The notes: generated by a model not told the origin, from the letters alone. A stretch of DNA of 64,000 nt from Ailanthus altissimus (GCA_946807835.1 OX327703.1:2177501-2241500); one strand, 5' to 3'; positions 1 through 13,446 are shown, counted from the stretch's first letter. Made by a program: numbers and translations.

Positions 1-599
1 CTAAAGCAAAAAGATCTTTTCAAAGTCATTTGTCAAAAATTTGATTTCATATTCAAAGACCTTAATTTAAAAAAAGGAATAAAACAAATCAGTTGAGTAT
101 ATTTGAATGTAAATTTGTCTATAAATATTGTTAATTTAGCTTATCATTTACCATATCACCTCCTTTGGATTAAATGAGTTGGTTTTGCTTTGAAATTCAA
201 TTAATATAACACAGACATATAGCTTTAATATTGCAATTTAACTATCTTGAAACGATCGCGTAATTTAAATTAATTAGTTTATGCAATGTAATTTATAAGT
301 TGTTAACAAAATTTATTGTTTTTAAATTAAAATTAATAAAAAAAATTGTTAATTCCTCTTCTATCGTTTAGTATTTTTTTTATATTTCCTCGAAATCTCA
401 GCCTATGATTTGTGGCATGCAATAAATAAGTAAATAAAAGTGTAAAATTTCTGTCACGTGCCTTTTTATTTTGGTGGAGATAGTGTGCATATATAATAAT
501 ACAAATCCCCATATTATGGGCAACCTAAATGGTCTTGCTATATGAATATTTTTAATTAATTTTTTATTGAGCTCCTTTTTTTTATTAAATATTATATCA
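1..599. other. AT-rich gene-free left edge
   Basis: No coding region can be supported; the only longer reading frame (398-616, minus) is low-complexity. Positions about 365-560 form one copy of a block that recurs at about 3220-3395, and 591-599 is the left target-site copy of the adjacent MITE. Confidence 0.6.
365..560 (+). repeat. Diverged duplicated block P, copy 1
   Basis: This stretch matches about 3220-3395 in the same orientation. Shared landmarks in order are a 'gcatgcaataaa'-like start, 'aaataaaagt', 'gtcacgt', 'ttggtggaga'/'ttggagacg', 'ataatacaaatc' and 'gtattatgggcaac'/'gtattatgggaaac'. With block Q (1990-2270 and 3418-5300) it suggests an old tandem duplication later separated by insertions. 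No coding potential is seen. Confidence 0.6.
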
Positions 600-1561
600 A
601 TGAGAAATAATATCATTTTAATCCTTAGTTTTATTAATATATACTAAATTAGTCATTTTGTTTTAATATATACACATTAGTTTTTGCAATGAAAAAAATA
701 CTGTTGTTGTTTGAACCTAAAATAGTACTTTTGATCATTTTTATTAAAATTGATAAGATATTAATTTAAAAGTTAAAAAGACAAATTCAATAAAATAATT
801 TTTTAAAACTATAATAAAATGGCACGTGCCATAATATGATAAGTCAATAATGACATGTGTCATCATATAATTGATATTTTTAATAAATATTTTTAAAAAT
901 AAATTAATAAATACATATTTTTAATAAATATTTTTTAAAAAATAAAATAAAAATAAATAATTAAAATATTTATTGCCCACTGTCACAAAAAAACAGTGAC
1001 TAGTCGGCCATCTGCTGCTATTTTTTGATGATAATAGGGCATTAATAAAGGCAAAAAATGATCGCCGATCTATCCAAGTGTTTGATGATGAGCGGTGATG
1101 GCCACACTCTCTCCCTACTATTTTTTACTATATTATCGTTTCTTTTTTTTTACTAAAAATGATCTCATCATTGTGCAAATAAAAAAAAATAAGAATCTAA
1201 TAATATAAATTTTGATAATTTTTATCTTTAGTGCATTATCAAAAAACGGTGGCCGATGGCTAGCCAATCCTCGTTTCTAGTTATAGTGGCAATCATATTT
1301 TTAATTTCTTTTATTTTTTTATTTAATTTAGTTTATTTTTTAAAATATTTAATAAAAAAATAAACCAATTACGTAATGACATGTATCATGATTGGTGGAT
1401 ATTTGACTCAAGGGTATCAATGTAAAAGATGCAAAACAGTAACTATTTAACGGAAATTTTCTAATGGCATGAAGTATCATGGTATATATTAGAAAATAGA
1501 GGATTAAATTGGTATATATCAATAAAACTAATGACGAAAATGATATTTTTCTATTTATAAT
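600..1561. mobile_element. Mutator-type MITE-like element with ~50-bp inverted termini
   Basis: About 50 bp at the left end (about 606-655) reappears as an imperfect reverse complement at about 1490-1550; the common core reads 'ttagttttatt.atatata'. The element is bracketed by 9-bp near-identical flanks, attatatca (591-599) and attacatca (1562-1570). A 9-bp duplication is what Mutator-like elements leave. The interior of roughly 0.85 kb has no transposase reading frame, so this would be a non-autonomous element. The family assignment rests only on the duplication length. Confidence 0.5.
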
Positions 1562-3546
1562 ATTACATCATAAAGCTTTTGATATAAAATTAAAAAATTA
1601 TCGAGATACTACATAAAAATAAAATAAATTTATTATAATTCATCCAAATTTATTACTCTTACATAAAAAGATACAAACTCCATAATAAGAACTATCTCAA
1701 TCAAAATGTATAACCCCCTATTAAGGACAGGAAAATCATATCCTCATAAAAAAGGAACCTAAAATTCTCATTCAAAATAAACTAAAATAACCCTCACACA
1801 AAAGATAACTCAAATACATCATCACTATTATTCCTATCTTCCCCTATCATTTAAAGATTTAACCCTATCAAATTTCAAATAACCACTACAAATAATTAAA
1901 TAAATTACACCTGTCCAACCATAATAATAAAACAGTTAAGGATTCGCCCACAACAGACTTCAAGCTCCTCTTTAAAAAAGAAATATTGAACTTATATGAA
2001 TAATCCATGTGAACTGGCACCAAATCTTTGCTATTAGTTGTTAACAGTGAATTGAAATTTTCAATACCAGAGGTGCAATTCTTGGACCTGATTTTCTACT
2101 ACAATTTTCCTTTTTTTTAAAAAAAAAAAATTTATCAGTGTTATTGTTAATTTTTTTCTTCCCTTCAAGATATTTGTCAAATTTTGTATTCTTCTAATAA
2201 TAATTAAAAAAAAAACAAAATTTATGCCAAAATCTAACACTTGGGTTAAGTCTGTTATAATATATTTTTATAAAAAAATTGATTAAAAATCATTGAAATA
2301 TAATTTAGAGAACAAATTAAATGCGTTGAATGCGCGAGGATCAAAGATATACGAAAGAATATGAAAACGCAATTAGTGGTGCTCAGGCGTGGGCACCATA
2401 GCGCCCAGTGCGGAAAAATATTTTTCAATTTTAGTTTCTACTTCCACTTATTTTAAGACTCTTTAAAACGATTTCAATATGTTTAAGGTTAACTTAGGTC
2501 GTTTTAAAATCTATATAATAACTCTTTATTGATTTATAAATATATTTTAGTGATTAAACACAAATCTTAATGATATCATTGTGATTTCATTATGATTATA
2601 GTTTACTTTGTGATTTTTAATGAGAGAATTTCTTTGTTTGCAAGAGAGTGAGTTCTTTCTTATAAAAACATGTAAATGTTTTAAAATTTAATAATAAGAG
2701 AGTGTGATCTGAATCTGCCGTGAACGTAAACAAATTACCGAACCATATAAATTCTGTATTTTAATCTTTGATCTTTTTCTCTTTAAATTTTTAATTACTT
2801 ATATTTATATAATATTACTTGAATATTTTCTTATTTAATTATTTTTACTTCAACACGTCTAACTTTTTTACAACAAATAAAACTAAGTCTGTCTATATTG
2901 ATAGAAATATATTCTCACTTTTTCATAAACGAAAGACTCGAATCTCAACTCCGTTCATCTTAATTTTTTATTTCAATTTTCTTTGATATTGCAGGTACAA
3001 TATACTTATATCAAAACATGAACTATTAATCTTTTTTTTTTTTTTAACATTTAGCATTTAGGATAAGACTCTCAATCTCACGGGTCAAGAAGATATTTTA
3101 TTTGTGGAAGTCTATCTATTATGATTTATTCAAAATTTTAAACCTAATAATCTATATATAGCTATAGCTTTATGTCCCAAAATTAGATAACCATGTTATG
3201 TCCCAAAATTAGATGTAAATTTCCTTGATTTTGGCGTGCATTAAACAAATAAAAGTATAAAATATATGTCACGTTTAATGTAATTTTTATTTTACTTTGT
3301 TGGAGACGTGGATATACAATAATACAAATCTCCGTATTATGGGAAACTTCAATAGTCTTGCCATATGATTTTAATTTTATTTTTCAAAATCCACTTTAAT
3401 TTCTAGGTTAAAATATATTGAACCATTATATGAGCAATATATGTGAACAATGAATTAAAATTTTCTAATCCTTGGATCTGATTTTCTACTATTAATTTTT
3501 TTTCTAAAAAAAGATTATATTGTTATTATTGTTAATTTATATCTTC
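1562..3546. other. Gene-free repeat-rich stretch (block Q and LTR-like fragment)
   Basis: No reading frame is supported. About 1990-2270 is block Q, repeated at about 3418-3545 and continuing, after an insertion, at 4897-4950 and 5268-5300. About 2690-2880 looks like the R-U5 part of a plus-strand Ty1/copia-type LTR: 'gccgtgaacgtaaac', 'ttaccgaaccatataaa', then a T-rich tract. 3220-3395 is block P copy 2. The remainder is AT-rich with no structure I recognise. Confidence 0.5.
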
Positions 3547-4500
3547 TTGTTGAGGAAATTAATCTTAATACTAATTTTATTTAAGATTTAGTTTTTAGTC
3601 TGATATCTCTTGTTGAGAATTTTTTTTTGAGACCAAATACACCTTCGATCAATATTTAAGAACTCTAAAATGCTTATGGAAAACATTTATCATAAGTAAA
3701 ATAAGAATAAAAAAATCAAATAAATAATAGAGATAGCATTCAATCATACAAGATATAAGAATATACATAGTTCGGTAATAACCACCTACATTCACAGCGG
3801 ATCATAGATTCTCGCTTCTTTTATTAACTAGTTTACAAAGAACTCTTGGTTACAAAGACCTAACATAAGAGATTCCCAATGAATACAACATTAGACAAGC
3901 TTCTAACGAATTTACCAGTGCTATCTTGCACACCCCACTACTCAAACATTCATGTAGCACTCTCTTGTGCTTATGCCTACTGCCCCAGACCTCTATTCTC
4001 TCTCTTGTTGATGCATTGCTGATTCTGTAAATTATAAAGATTTATATAGACTCTAAACCGCCCCTAGAAATCTTATTTCTTATTAGAATTTGAGTCTACA
4101 CAAAAAGGAAGTCTAAAACCAACTCGAACATGCGAAGAAACTTAAAACTGTGAGTTTCCCAAAAGTGGACACCTCAGTGTTTAAAATCTAATGCCACAGT
4201 ACTACTGCAAACCCGATTCGGTGTTGTGGCTCTCAAATGTTAATGCCAAAGTATTCCATGTTCTAACTTCGGCGTCGTGGCGCTCATACCTGGAGATTCC
4301 CTCCTTTTATGCTTTTGCGTCTTTCCTTACTTCCAGCTCTCTATTTTTGTCTCTGTCTTATACATCAATGCACTCTCAACCTTGTGTCTGACTTTTTATT
4401 AGTCTCTAAATTAAAATCAAGCTCATCATTCAACCAAATTTCAACACTTCTTTTCAAAATACTTGTCAAATTTGTACTTGAATGTTTGCTCTAGTAGCAA
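3547..4500 (-). mobile_element. Remnant of a Ty1/copia-type LTR, minus strand
   Basis: The sequence interrupts block Q: the ancestral copy at 1990-2270 runs straight through a point that is split between 3546 and 4897 here. On the minus strand there is a TATA-like segment near 4050, a copia R-U5 signature near 3770-3800 ('aatgtaggtggttattaccg') and an LTR-like end '...ctcaaca' at 3611, followed by 'gatatcaga', which resembles a degenerate initiator-tRNA primer site. Only the 5' LTR and a few tens of internal bases seem to be left. The outer boundary near 4500 is uncertain, and the higher-GC stretch 4140-4300 would be U3. Confidence 0.4.
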
Positions 4501-5300
4501 GTCTTATGAATTTCCTTAGCTTAGGTCAAGAATTTGAGCTTCTGATAGATGTCGGGGTAGTTTATTTACTCCTGCCATCTTGTGAAAAGCTTATAATCTA
4601 GGTAGGGTGGGCCTAAAGTTGTATATGTTATTTTCAATGATCTCGGTAACATAATTTAAATAAAATGTATCTCAAAATTATATGCGTTGTTCCTTAAAAT
4701 TCTTGGGTAGAGTGTGCCTAAAGTGTATGTGTTATTCTCGATGAGTTTAATAATATTATCCAAATGAGATGTACCTCAAAGTTGTACATATTATTTTTAA
4801 AAAATTCTGATAATACAATTTAATTATAATATTAGTAGTATAATTCTGAGGTAATATCAATAATGTAATATAATTGATATAATTGAATTTTTTTAATGAA
4901 GAGATACTTGTCAAATTTTGTACACTTAATTTCTAATAATACATATTTGGTCTAATCAATATTGATGTTCTCTCTTTCTAATGTAATAATAACCTTCCTA
5001 TATATCTATTGTTATTAAGATCTTATATTCTTTTTTGTCTTGAATATAATACTTTAAAAGATTTTATTCTTTAGATACACAAATATTAATCATAGATTGT
5101 TTACATAAAATATGCTTTGAATTAATTTTGGTTTAAGTTTAGTTGATTTTGATTATTAGTTTACAATTCATTTTGATCTATGTTTATTTTTCTCTTTGCT
5201 AGTTCAAGATTATTAGATCTTCAATGTTACGTCAATATTTTACCGAAACTTGAAATATTATTATTATGATGCTAAAATCTAGCACTTAGGTTAAGTTTAT
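4501..5300. other. Gene-free continuation of block Q, copy 2
   Basis: From about 4897 the sequence rejoins block Q ('acttgtcaaattttgta') and again at 5268-5300 ('aaatctagcacttaggttaag'). The stretches between are AT-rich and unassigned. A short imperfect tandem appears at 4590-4790, where 'gggtgggcctaaagttgtatatgtta' -like text recurs. No gene is seen. Confidence 0.5.
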
Positions 5301-5975
5301 TGTTGGGAAAGATCATAAAATACTATACAACGAAAATAATTCTTTTTTAATTTTGTGTTATTAAATGAGTAGTGTATCATCACAATTTGTAAAATAATAT
5401 TACCACAATTATAAATCATAATCATGCACAATAGACATCAAATTTTTATATAAAAAACTCAATTTGAAAAAAATTACTGGACTATAGTCCAATTCAAAAC
5501 TTTTACTATGATATAATAATGGGATTACAACAACAACCTCTCTAGAATTATACTAGAGACTCACCGCAACATCAAGAGCATTAATCTTAGTTCAACAACA
5601 ATAAATCTAATAAATTCTTCTCATTTATATATTTGCTAGATTCTATTATATCAGAGGTTAAATTAAAAATCAAATCTGATAGAATTGTAGAGCAAGACGT
5701 TGAAAATTCGCTTTCAAAATGTGAACAAAATCGGAGCTCAAATTGACATCCAATCATCAAAGGAAAACATGAAATCCTAAAGCCTTCTTTCTGCCTCTCT
5801 CTTTCATGTTTCTATAAAATTTCATTTTGTTTCCAGCCAAAAACATGAACTAAACACACTGTACACTTACAGTAATTTTTATTCAGCCCCTTAATGGCTA
5901 ATTTCATACAAGTTTATAATTTTTATAAAATTATAAATTAGCCTCTAGACCTATATGATATGGACCCTACCAATA
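5301..5975 (-). repeat. 3' LTR of minus-strand Ty1/copia remnant (copy 1)
   Basis: The low-coordinate end reads TGTTGGGAAAG, which on the minus strand gives an LTR ending ...CCCAACA. The high-coordinate end lies next to a polypurine tract on the minus strand (5976-5990, 'ggagggtgagattt'), the usual arrangement before a copia 3' LTR. The first dinucleotide there is TA rather than TG, consistent with one decay mutation. Length is about 675 bp. No matching 5' LTR was found at the other end of the element. Confidence 0.55.
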
Positions 5976-5990
5976 AATCTCACCCTCCAT

Positions 5991-6615
5991 GTCATGTAAG
6001 AGGATCTACTAGGCCTACTTTCCCTCTGCAAACTTGAAGCTTCTCATTGGACATTGACTTAGTCATCATGTCCGATCCGTTCTCACTTGTATATATCTTT
6101 TCATGTTGTAAGAATTTTGATTTTAACACATCACGTATTCAATAATTCCTAACATCAATGTGCTTGGACTTAGAGTTGAATGTTGGGTTCTTCTCTAAGT
6201 GAATGGCATTTTAACTGGAGCAGTAGACTATGTAGTTCTCTTGCTTCACACCCAACTCTTATAGGAACTTCTTCATCCACAAAGTTTCTTTGCAAGCTTT
6301 AGTAACTGCAATATACTCAGCTTTTGTGGTAGACAAAGCAATATATTTCTGAAGTCTAGATTGCCATGACACAACTCCTCCTACAAAGGTAATCATGTAT
6401 GTAGACTTCTGAGAATCCATATTTCATGCCATATCTGCATCTATGTACCTATACAACATAGGTTTATCACCACCAAAACACAAACATGTTTCAGAGGTGC
6501 CTTAAAGGTATCTGAAAATCTACATAGTTGTCCATGACTTTTTGCCAAGATTAAAGAGAAACTCATTAACAACACCAACTATAAGAGCAATATCTGGCCT
6601 AGTACAGACCATAGT
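5991..6615 (-). pseudogene. Ty1/copia RNase H and end of reverse transcriptase (copy 1)
   Basis: Translating the minus strand gives broken but recognisable copia RNase H text, including VVSWQSRLQKYIALSTT-, AEYIAVTKAC-like and SKHIDVR-like segments, preceded by the linker after the RT domain. Several stops and frame changes make it non-coding. It belongs to the same remnant as 9227-9572 and 32652-32880, from which it is separated by later insertions. The second copy at 32890-33100 matches it closely around 'aggtttatcaccaccaaaac'. Confidence 0.7.
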
Positions 6616-9226
6616 TATCACGCTCCAGACTAAAAAGATCTGACACACGATATAACTTACACTCATTTAATAATGTGCACTCATAATTAATATTGTATAA
6701 AATTTTAAACTTAAATTCAACATAGGAATCCTTAGCAAGTTGCTAGTAAGTTTAACACAAAGTTCCACCCATGACCATATTTGGTGAAACATAAACCAAA
6801 TACAATCACACCTAATAAAATAATATATAAGTATTTATTTAATAGAGACAAATTAAATATCTTAAACCACGTGTCCATAAATGAAACACTCAGCAACTTA
6901 GCAACTTAGGAAACTCAAGGGACAATAGAAGCCTTGCCAAATCCGTTAAGCACACATGTATCTTATTTACCTGAAATCACCATAAACTATAATAAGTATA
7001 AAACTCAGTAAGCATACTAATTTTTCATATATCAAAATATAAATACATATATATAGACAATGCATATGTATAATATATCGTGATAAATCAAAATCATAAT
7101 CTCATCAAATCACATGTCAAGTAAGCGCTTACACATTCTTTTAAAATATATAATAGGAATACCATCACTTAACTACTACTTACTAGCACTTCCATATCAC
7201 ATATCACATAATAAGCCAAATATCACTCGTAGGCAACATACTGTGTAAGAGGAATAGTACAAGTGAGGTTTAAATTACACATATATAATGCTCATGACCA
7301 AAGGTAAGCGCCAAACCCTCACCCTAATTATCGGTGAGTCCTCTTACATGCTCCAATACGCCACCACATGAATATGATGACTCAATCTTCCTTTAGGTAC
7401 CAATAAAATCCTATTTACATACGGAACACATAACATATATCAATCCCGAATGAAAGACCACACATAAAAGCTCTACAAATCACATAAGATACCTACTAAG
7501 TCAATAGTGAGTTCAAGCATCATAAGAAAACAAAATGCTTCTCATAGACATATTACACTTCAAAAACGTTCTTTGTTAAACACATTTCATTTTGAAAGCT
7601 CACTTTCAAAAACACATATATGTCATTTATGTCCAGGCTCACATTCATAAACACATGTCTTTCACATTTCATACCAAAATATACTTTGACATAATATAAA
7701 AATATTACAAGGGACATTCACAAATTCATGCATAAACAATTACTATGTTTATTGTGATTTCAGTGAAAGTCTAGTATACTTACCTCTTAGCACTTTCGGG
7801 TACAAGGCTTAATTCTCCTTACCCTATCAATGGAGATTAATCCTTTCATAAGCCTCAACATTCACACAATACACTTTAAATAGCTTACAAAATTACACAT
7901 ATTGCACTTATCACATCAAATTGATCTAATTACTTGGTTTCTCAAAACTTGTCATTCTGACCACTTACACTTAACAAAATTTTCTTATACATCAAATGAT
8001 GTCCAATTGCTCTAAAATCAGAATATGTATTTCTTCACTCATATATCTTTCTTATATATGAATATTATATCATAATTCCTACACAATCTATTTCATAAAC
8101 ACCATCAAATCCAAGCTATTATCCTGACAGGATCAAGATATTTACTGAACAATATTCAGTCTCCTAATTTTATAAAGTCATATACTAAGTACAAAATTAT
8201 AAAACTATTATAGAATTACTCTTGACACTTATCTCAATCCATGATAAATGTGTTACTTCAAAATCCATTCCAAAAGTAGTTTAAAACTATTTTCATCCAT
8301 AGCTTTTAAAATCTGTTAATCAAATATTTTAATGAGCTGATATGCTTTAGAAATCATAAACATTTAACCACATTGATCTAAATTATTAACTTTGACTATA
8401 TCATATTAGACATACAAATATATCATATTCCAAAAATTCATAATTTTTTAAGATCATTCAGCAGATCAAAAATTATTTTTCACTATATTATACTATTAAC
8501 ATAGGAAATTTTCAGAATTTCAGGATCATTTTGGTAAATTAACTACAAATTTAATTTCTAAAATTTTTAATCAATTCAAAGTCTCAAATGATTTTAAACA
8601 TGTCTAATTTTATATTCTAAAAATTCAAAATCAGAATCAAAGCATAACAATTTACAAAATTTTCGGATCAACAGACTATCAAGTAGAAATTTCACAATTC
8701 ATTACGATTTATCAAGTTATCTACACAATCATCATCAATTCTCAATATTTCTTACAAAATCTACATCAAATTTCCAATTTTTCATATTTTTAGAAATAAA
8801 AACTTAAGGGAATTAACTAAATTAACACCAAGAAACTATGAAAAGGTTATAACAGACATCTTAAAACTTAAATTCTAAATTTCTTCTTCTTTTTCTTCTT
8901 CCTCTTCTCTTTCTCTCCCCTCTCTTTCTCTCTTTTCTCACTCTAAAAGAGGTGACTCGACCAAAATGAGTGAATTAGGGTTACAAATGTGTGTTTTTAT
9001 ACTAAGAGACTAATTGTTTTTATTTATGAATTAGCCCCTAAAACTTTCAAAGTATTACAATTTGGTCCCTAAAGTAAATCTAAAATCTTGCAAATAAACT
9101 CAATACTAACAGTAGGTCCTTAATATATAATAATAGTACTAATAACAATACATAAATCAAGTACCACCCACATATAAATAAAAAAATATATATATAAATA
9201 TTTATTCTTACCGGTTGTGGATAAAG
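6616..9226 (-). repeat. Solo LTR of the old Ty3/gypsy chromovirus family (copy A)
   Basis: About 2.6 kb is collinear with the LTRs at 9573-12180 and 30545-32651. It starts with the same 'tatcacgct' end, and the last bases of the opposite end ('gttactaca') are missing, so the right end was lost with roughly 40 bp of the copia target (compare about 33055-33095). Copia sequence lies on both sides with no gypsy internal region between, which fits a solo LTR made by LTR-LTR recombination. Short reading frames inside it are not genes. Confidence 0.75.
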
Positions 9227-9572
9227 TGATGCACTGCACCCATTTCTTTTTTTTCTTTCTCACTTGTAGGACATTGCTTAGAACTAAACTTAAAGTGACC
9301 TGTAAGTGGTAAACTAACTAGTTTTGCCTTACTTATGTTGAGTCTTTCAAGAACCCTTTCAATGTAGTTTTCTTGAGATAACTATCACCTTCTATTTGTT
9401 TTTATCACGGGAGATCTTCATGCTAAGGATTTGTTTAGCCTATCCTAAATCCTTCATAGCAAATGACTTGCTAAGTTCTCTCTTCAACCATTCAATTTAC
9501 TAACATCATGGCCAATAATCAATATATCATCCATAAAAAGCAAAAGAATAATGAAATCATTATCAGCAAACC
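9227..9572 (-). pseudogene. Ty1/copia reverse transcriptase fragment (copy 1, middle)
   Basis: Matches 33080-33425 nearly base for base (for example 'gttgagtctttcaagaacc' and 'ttttcttgagataac'). On the minus strand this is the C-terminal part of a copia RT. It ends at 'cagcaaacc', the exact point where the chromovirus inserted; the target continues at 32657. Confidence 0.75.
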
Positions 9573-12180
9573 TATCACGCTTTATACCAAAAAGATCTGA
9601 CACACGACATAACTTACATTCATTCAATAATGTACACTCAAAAATAATATTGCATAAAATTTCAAACCTTAATTCAACATAGGAATCCTTAGCAAGTTGC
9701 TAGTAAGTTCAACACTAAAATCAACCCATAACCACACTTGATGAAACTTAAACCAAATACAACCACACTTAATAAAATAATACATAAGTATTTATTCAAT
9801 AGGGACAAATCAAATATCTTAACCCACGTGTCCCAAATGAAACACTCAGCAACCTAGCAACTTAGGGAACCCAAGGAACAACAGAGCCTTGTCAAATCTA
9901 CTAAGCACACGTGTACCTTATTTACCTGAAATCACAATAAGTTATAATGAGTATAAAACTTAGTAAGCATACTAGTTTTTCATATATCAAAATACAAATA
10001 CATATATGTACACAATGCATGTGTATGATATGCTGTGATAAATCAAAATCACAATCTTATCTAATCACATGTCAGGTAAGCGCTTACACATTCTTTCAAA
10101 ATATATAATATAAATACCATCACTCAACTACTACTTAGTAGCACTTCCATATTATATATCACATAATAAGCCAAATATCATTCATAGGTAACATATCGTG
10201 TAAGAGGAATAGTACAAGTGAGGTTTAAATTACACATATATAATGCTTATACCCGAAGGTAAAAGTCAAACCCTCACCCTGATCATCGGTGAGTCCTCTC
10301 ACATGCACTAATACGCCACCAGAGGAATGTGATGACTCAATCTTCCTTTAGGTACCAATAAGATCCTCTCTACATACGGAACACATAACATATACCAATC
10401 CCGAAGGAAAGGACACACATAAAGGCTCTACAAATCATATAAGATGTCTACTAAGTCAATAGTGAGTTCAAGCATCATAAAAACACAAAATATTTCTCAT
10501 GGACATATTACACTTCAAAAGCTTTTTTTGTTAATCATATTTCATTTTGAAAGCTCACTTTCAAAAACACATATATGTCATGTATGTTCATGCTCACATT
10601 CATAAACACATGTCTTTCACATTTCATATCAAAATATACTTTGACATAATATAAACATATTCCTAAACACATTTACAAAATTATACATAACAATTACCAT
10701 TTTTATTGTGATTTTAGAAAAAAGTCTAGTATACTTACCTCTTAACACTTTCGGCTACAAGACTTAAATCTACTTAACCTATCAATGGGGATTAATCATT
10801 TCATGAGCCTCAACATTCATACAAAGCACTTTAAATAGCTTACAAAATTATACATATTGTACTTATCACATCGAATTGGTCTAGTTACTTGCTTTCTCAA
10901 AACTTGTCATTATGACCACTTAAACTTAACAAAATTTTCTTATACATAAAATGATGTCCAATTATTCCAAAATCAGAATATATCATTCTTGACTCATATA
11001 TCCTTATTATATATGAATATTATATCATAATTCGTACACAATTCTATTCCATAAACACTATCAAATCCAAACTATTAATCTGACAAGATCAAGATATTTA
11101 CTAAATAATATTTAATCTCATAATTTTATAAACTCATATACTAACTCAAAATTTATAAAAATATTACAAAATTACACTTGATACATATCACAATCCATGA
11201 TAAATATTTCGCTTCAAAATCACTGCCAAAAGTATTTTAAAAGTATTTCATTCTATAACTTTAAAAATCTGTTAATCAAATACTGCAATGAGCTGATATA
11301 ATTTAGAAAATCATAACAATTTAACCATATTGATCTAAATTCTCAATTCTAAGTATATAATATTAGACATATACCCTTATCATATTTCAGAAATTCGTAA
11401 ATTTTGAAGATCATTCAGCAAATTAAAAATTGTTTGTCACTGTATCATACTATTAACGGAAAATTTTTAGAATTTCAGGGCCATTTTGGTAAATTCACTA
11501 CAAATTCAATTTCTGGTATTTTCAATCGATTAAAAGTCTCAAATGATTCTAGACATGTCGAATTTCATATACTCAAAATTCAAAACTATAATCAAATCCC
11601 AACAATTTATAAAATTCCTGGATCAAGTGACTATCAAGTAGAAATTTTACAATTTATTATAATTTATCAAGCTATCTACATAAATCATCATCAATTCTCA
11701 CAATATCTTACAAAATCCATATCAAATACTTAATTTTACATATTTTAAGAAATCAAAACTTAAAAGAATTAACTAAATTAACACAAAAAAACTAAGGGTT
11801 ATAATATTCTTCTTAAAACTTAAATTTCAACTTTCTTCTTCTCTTTCTCTCCCATTTCTTTCTCTATTTTCTCACTCTAAAAGAGGTGGTTTGACCAAAA
11901 TGAGTGTATTAGGGTTACAAATGTGTATTTTTATACTAAAAGGCTAATTTTTTGTATTTATAAATTAGCCCTCAAAACTTTCAAAGTATTACAATTTGGT
12001 TCCTAAAATAAATCTAAAGTCTTACAAATAATCCCAATACTAATAGTAGTCCTTAATCTATACAAACACTACTAATAACAATACATAAATCAAGTATCAC
12101 TCACATACAAATAAAATATGTATATTTATATATATATATAAATATTTATTCTTACCAGTTGTGTATAAATGGTTACTACA
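9573..12180 (-). repeat. 3' LTR of the old chromovirus (copy B)
   Basis: Full-length LTR of about 2608 bp. On the minus strand it begins TGTAGTAACC at 12180, immediately after a polypurine-rich tract (12181-12200, 'ggatgggagaat' on the minus strand), the normal position of a 3' LTR. It ends at 9573 with ...GCGTGATA, so the expected CA end has decayed or the family differs. The open frame at 11404-11733 is a chance frame; the homologous stretches of copies A and C do not conserve it. Confidence 0.8.
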
Positions 12181-12199
12181 ATTCTCCCATCCTTATAAG

Positions 12200-13446
12200 A
12201 ATTTCGTCCTCAAAATAAATAACTTAAGCAAATAGATGGATACTGAGATCTTATTTCCTCTTTTCGTTCCCAGGTTGCCTCTTCAACTGCATGATTTCTC
12301 CATAAAACCTTCACCAAATCAATCTTCTAAGTACGTATAATTTGCTTCTTATGGTCCAAAATCATAATTGGCACTTCTTCATAGGTGAAATCATCTCTAA
12401 GTTGAAGTGGCTCATAGCTTAACACATGTGAGGAGTTTGAAACATATTTTCGCAACATAGACACATGGAAAACATTATGAACTCCTGATAATGATGGAGG
12501 AAGGGTAAGTCTATAAGCCACATCACCTATTCTTCCAAGGATTTCAAATGGACTAATGAATCTTGGACTCAACTTTCCTTTCTTGCTAAGCCTCAAGACT
12601 CATTTCATTGGAGCAACCTTAAGAAATACTTTTTCATCTACCTTAAATTATAGATCTTTTCTTCTATTGTCTGCATAGCTTTTCTGTTTACTTTGAGCCA
12701 CTTTTATTCTTTTTCTTATCTTTTCTATAACCTCACAAGTTTGTTGGACAATCTCTAGCCCTAAAATTTTTCTTTCTCCAACTTCATCCCAATGCACAGG
12801 AGATCTATATTTTCTTCCATATAAAGCTTCATATGGGGTCATACTATTGTTGTATGCAAATTCCACTAATGAAAGGTGTTTGTTCCAGCTACCTTTAAAG
12901 TCTAACACACATGCCCTCAACATATCTTCTAGAATTTGAATGGTCATTTCAGATTGACCATCAGTCTGTGGGTGGAATGTAGTACTGAAGTTTAACTTTA
13001 TGCCCATGGCATTATGTAGGCTCTTCTAGAATATTGAAGTAAATCGAGGATCTCTATCAGATACAATTGATACAGGTACTCTATGAAACCTCACAATTTT
13101 ATCAATATATAATTAGGCATACCTATCCATGGAATAAATGGTGTATATTAGAATAAAATGTGCTGATTTTGTTAGCCTATCAATAATTACCCATATGGCA
13201 TTGTAATCCTTTTGTGTACCTGGCAATCCAACTACAAAATTCATGGTTATATGCTCACATTTCCATTCTGGTACCAATAAAGGTTTCAATAACTCAGATG
13301 GTCTCTGATGTTATGCCTTAACTTACTAACATGTCAAACATTGCTCTATAATTTTTGTAATCCCTCTTTTCTTATTAACCCACCAATAAACAGCTCGTGG
13401 GTCTTAATACATCTTGGTACCTCTCAGATGGACAATATATGGTGAA
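12200..13446 (-). pseudogene. Integrase core and chromodomain tail of the old chromovirus
   Basis: In minus-strand order, the stretch near 13340 shows a degenerate HHCC end, then EWKCEHITMNFVVGLPGT, then VSIVSDRDPRFTS. The frame at 13007-12648 follows with KLNFSTTFHPQTDGQSE, which carries the catalytic glutamate region, and then the GPY-like module (12596-12327, [17 protein letters not shown] and [13 protein letters not shown]). A chromodomain-like end (VLWRNHAVEEATWE) can be read below 12327. Stops and frameshifts between these blocks make it non-functional. The integrase N-terminus continues at 15613 beyond the copia solo LTR. Confidence 0.8.

Noticed and set aside
4191..4494. Two overlapping plus-strand frames of 66 and 61 codons
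   Set aside because: They lie in the U3-like part of a copia LTR remnant and have no recognisable domain.
11404..11733. 109-codon plus-strand frame
   Set aside because: It lies inside LTR copy B; the homologous positions in copies A and C are not open, so it is chance.
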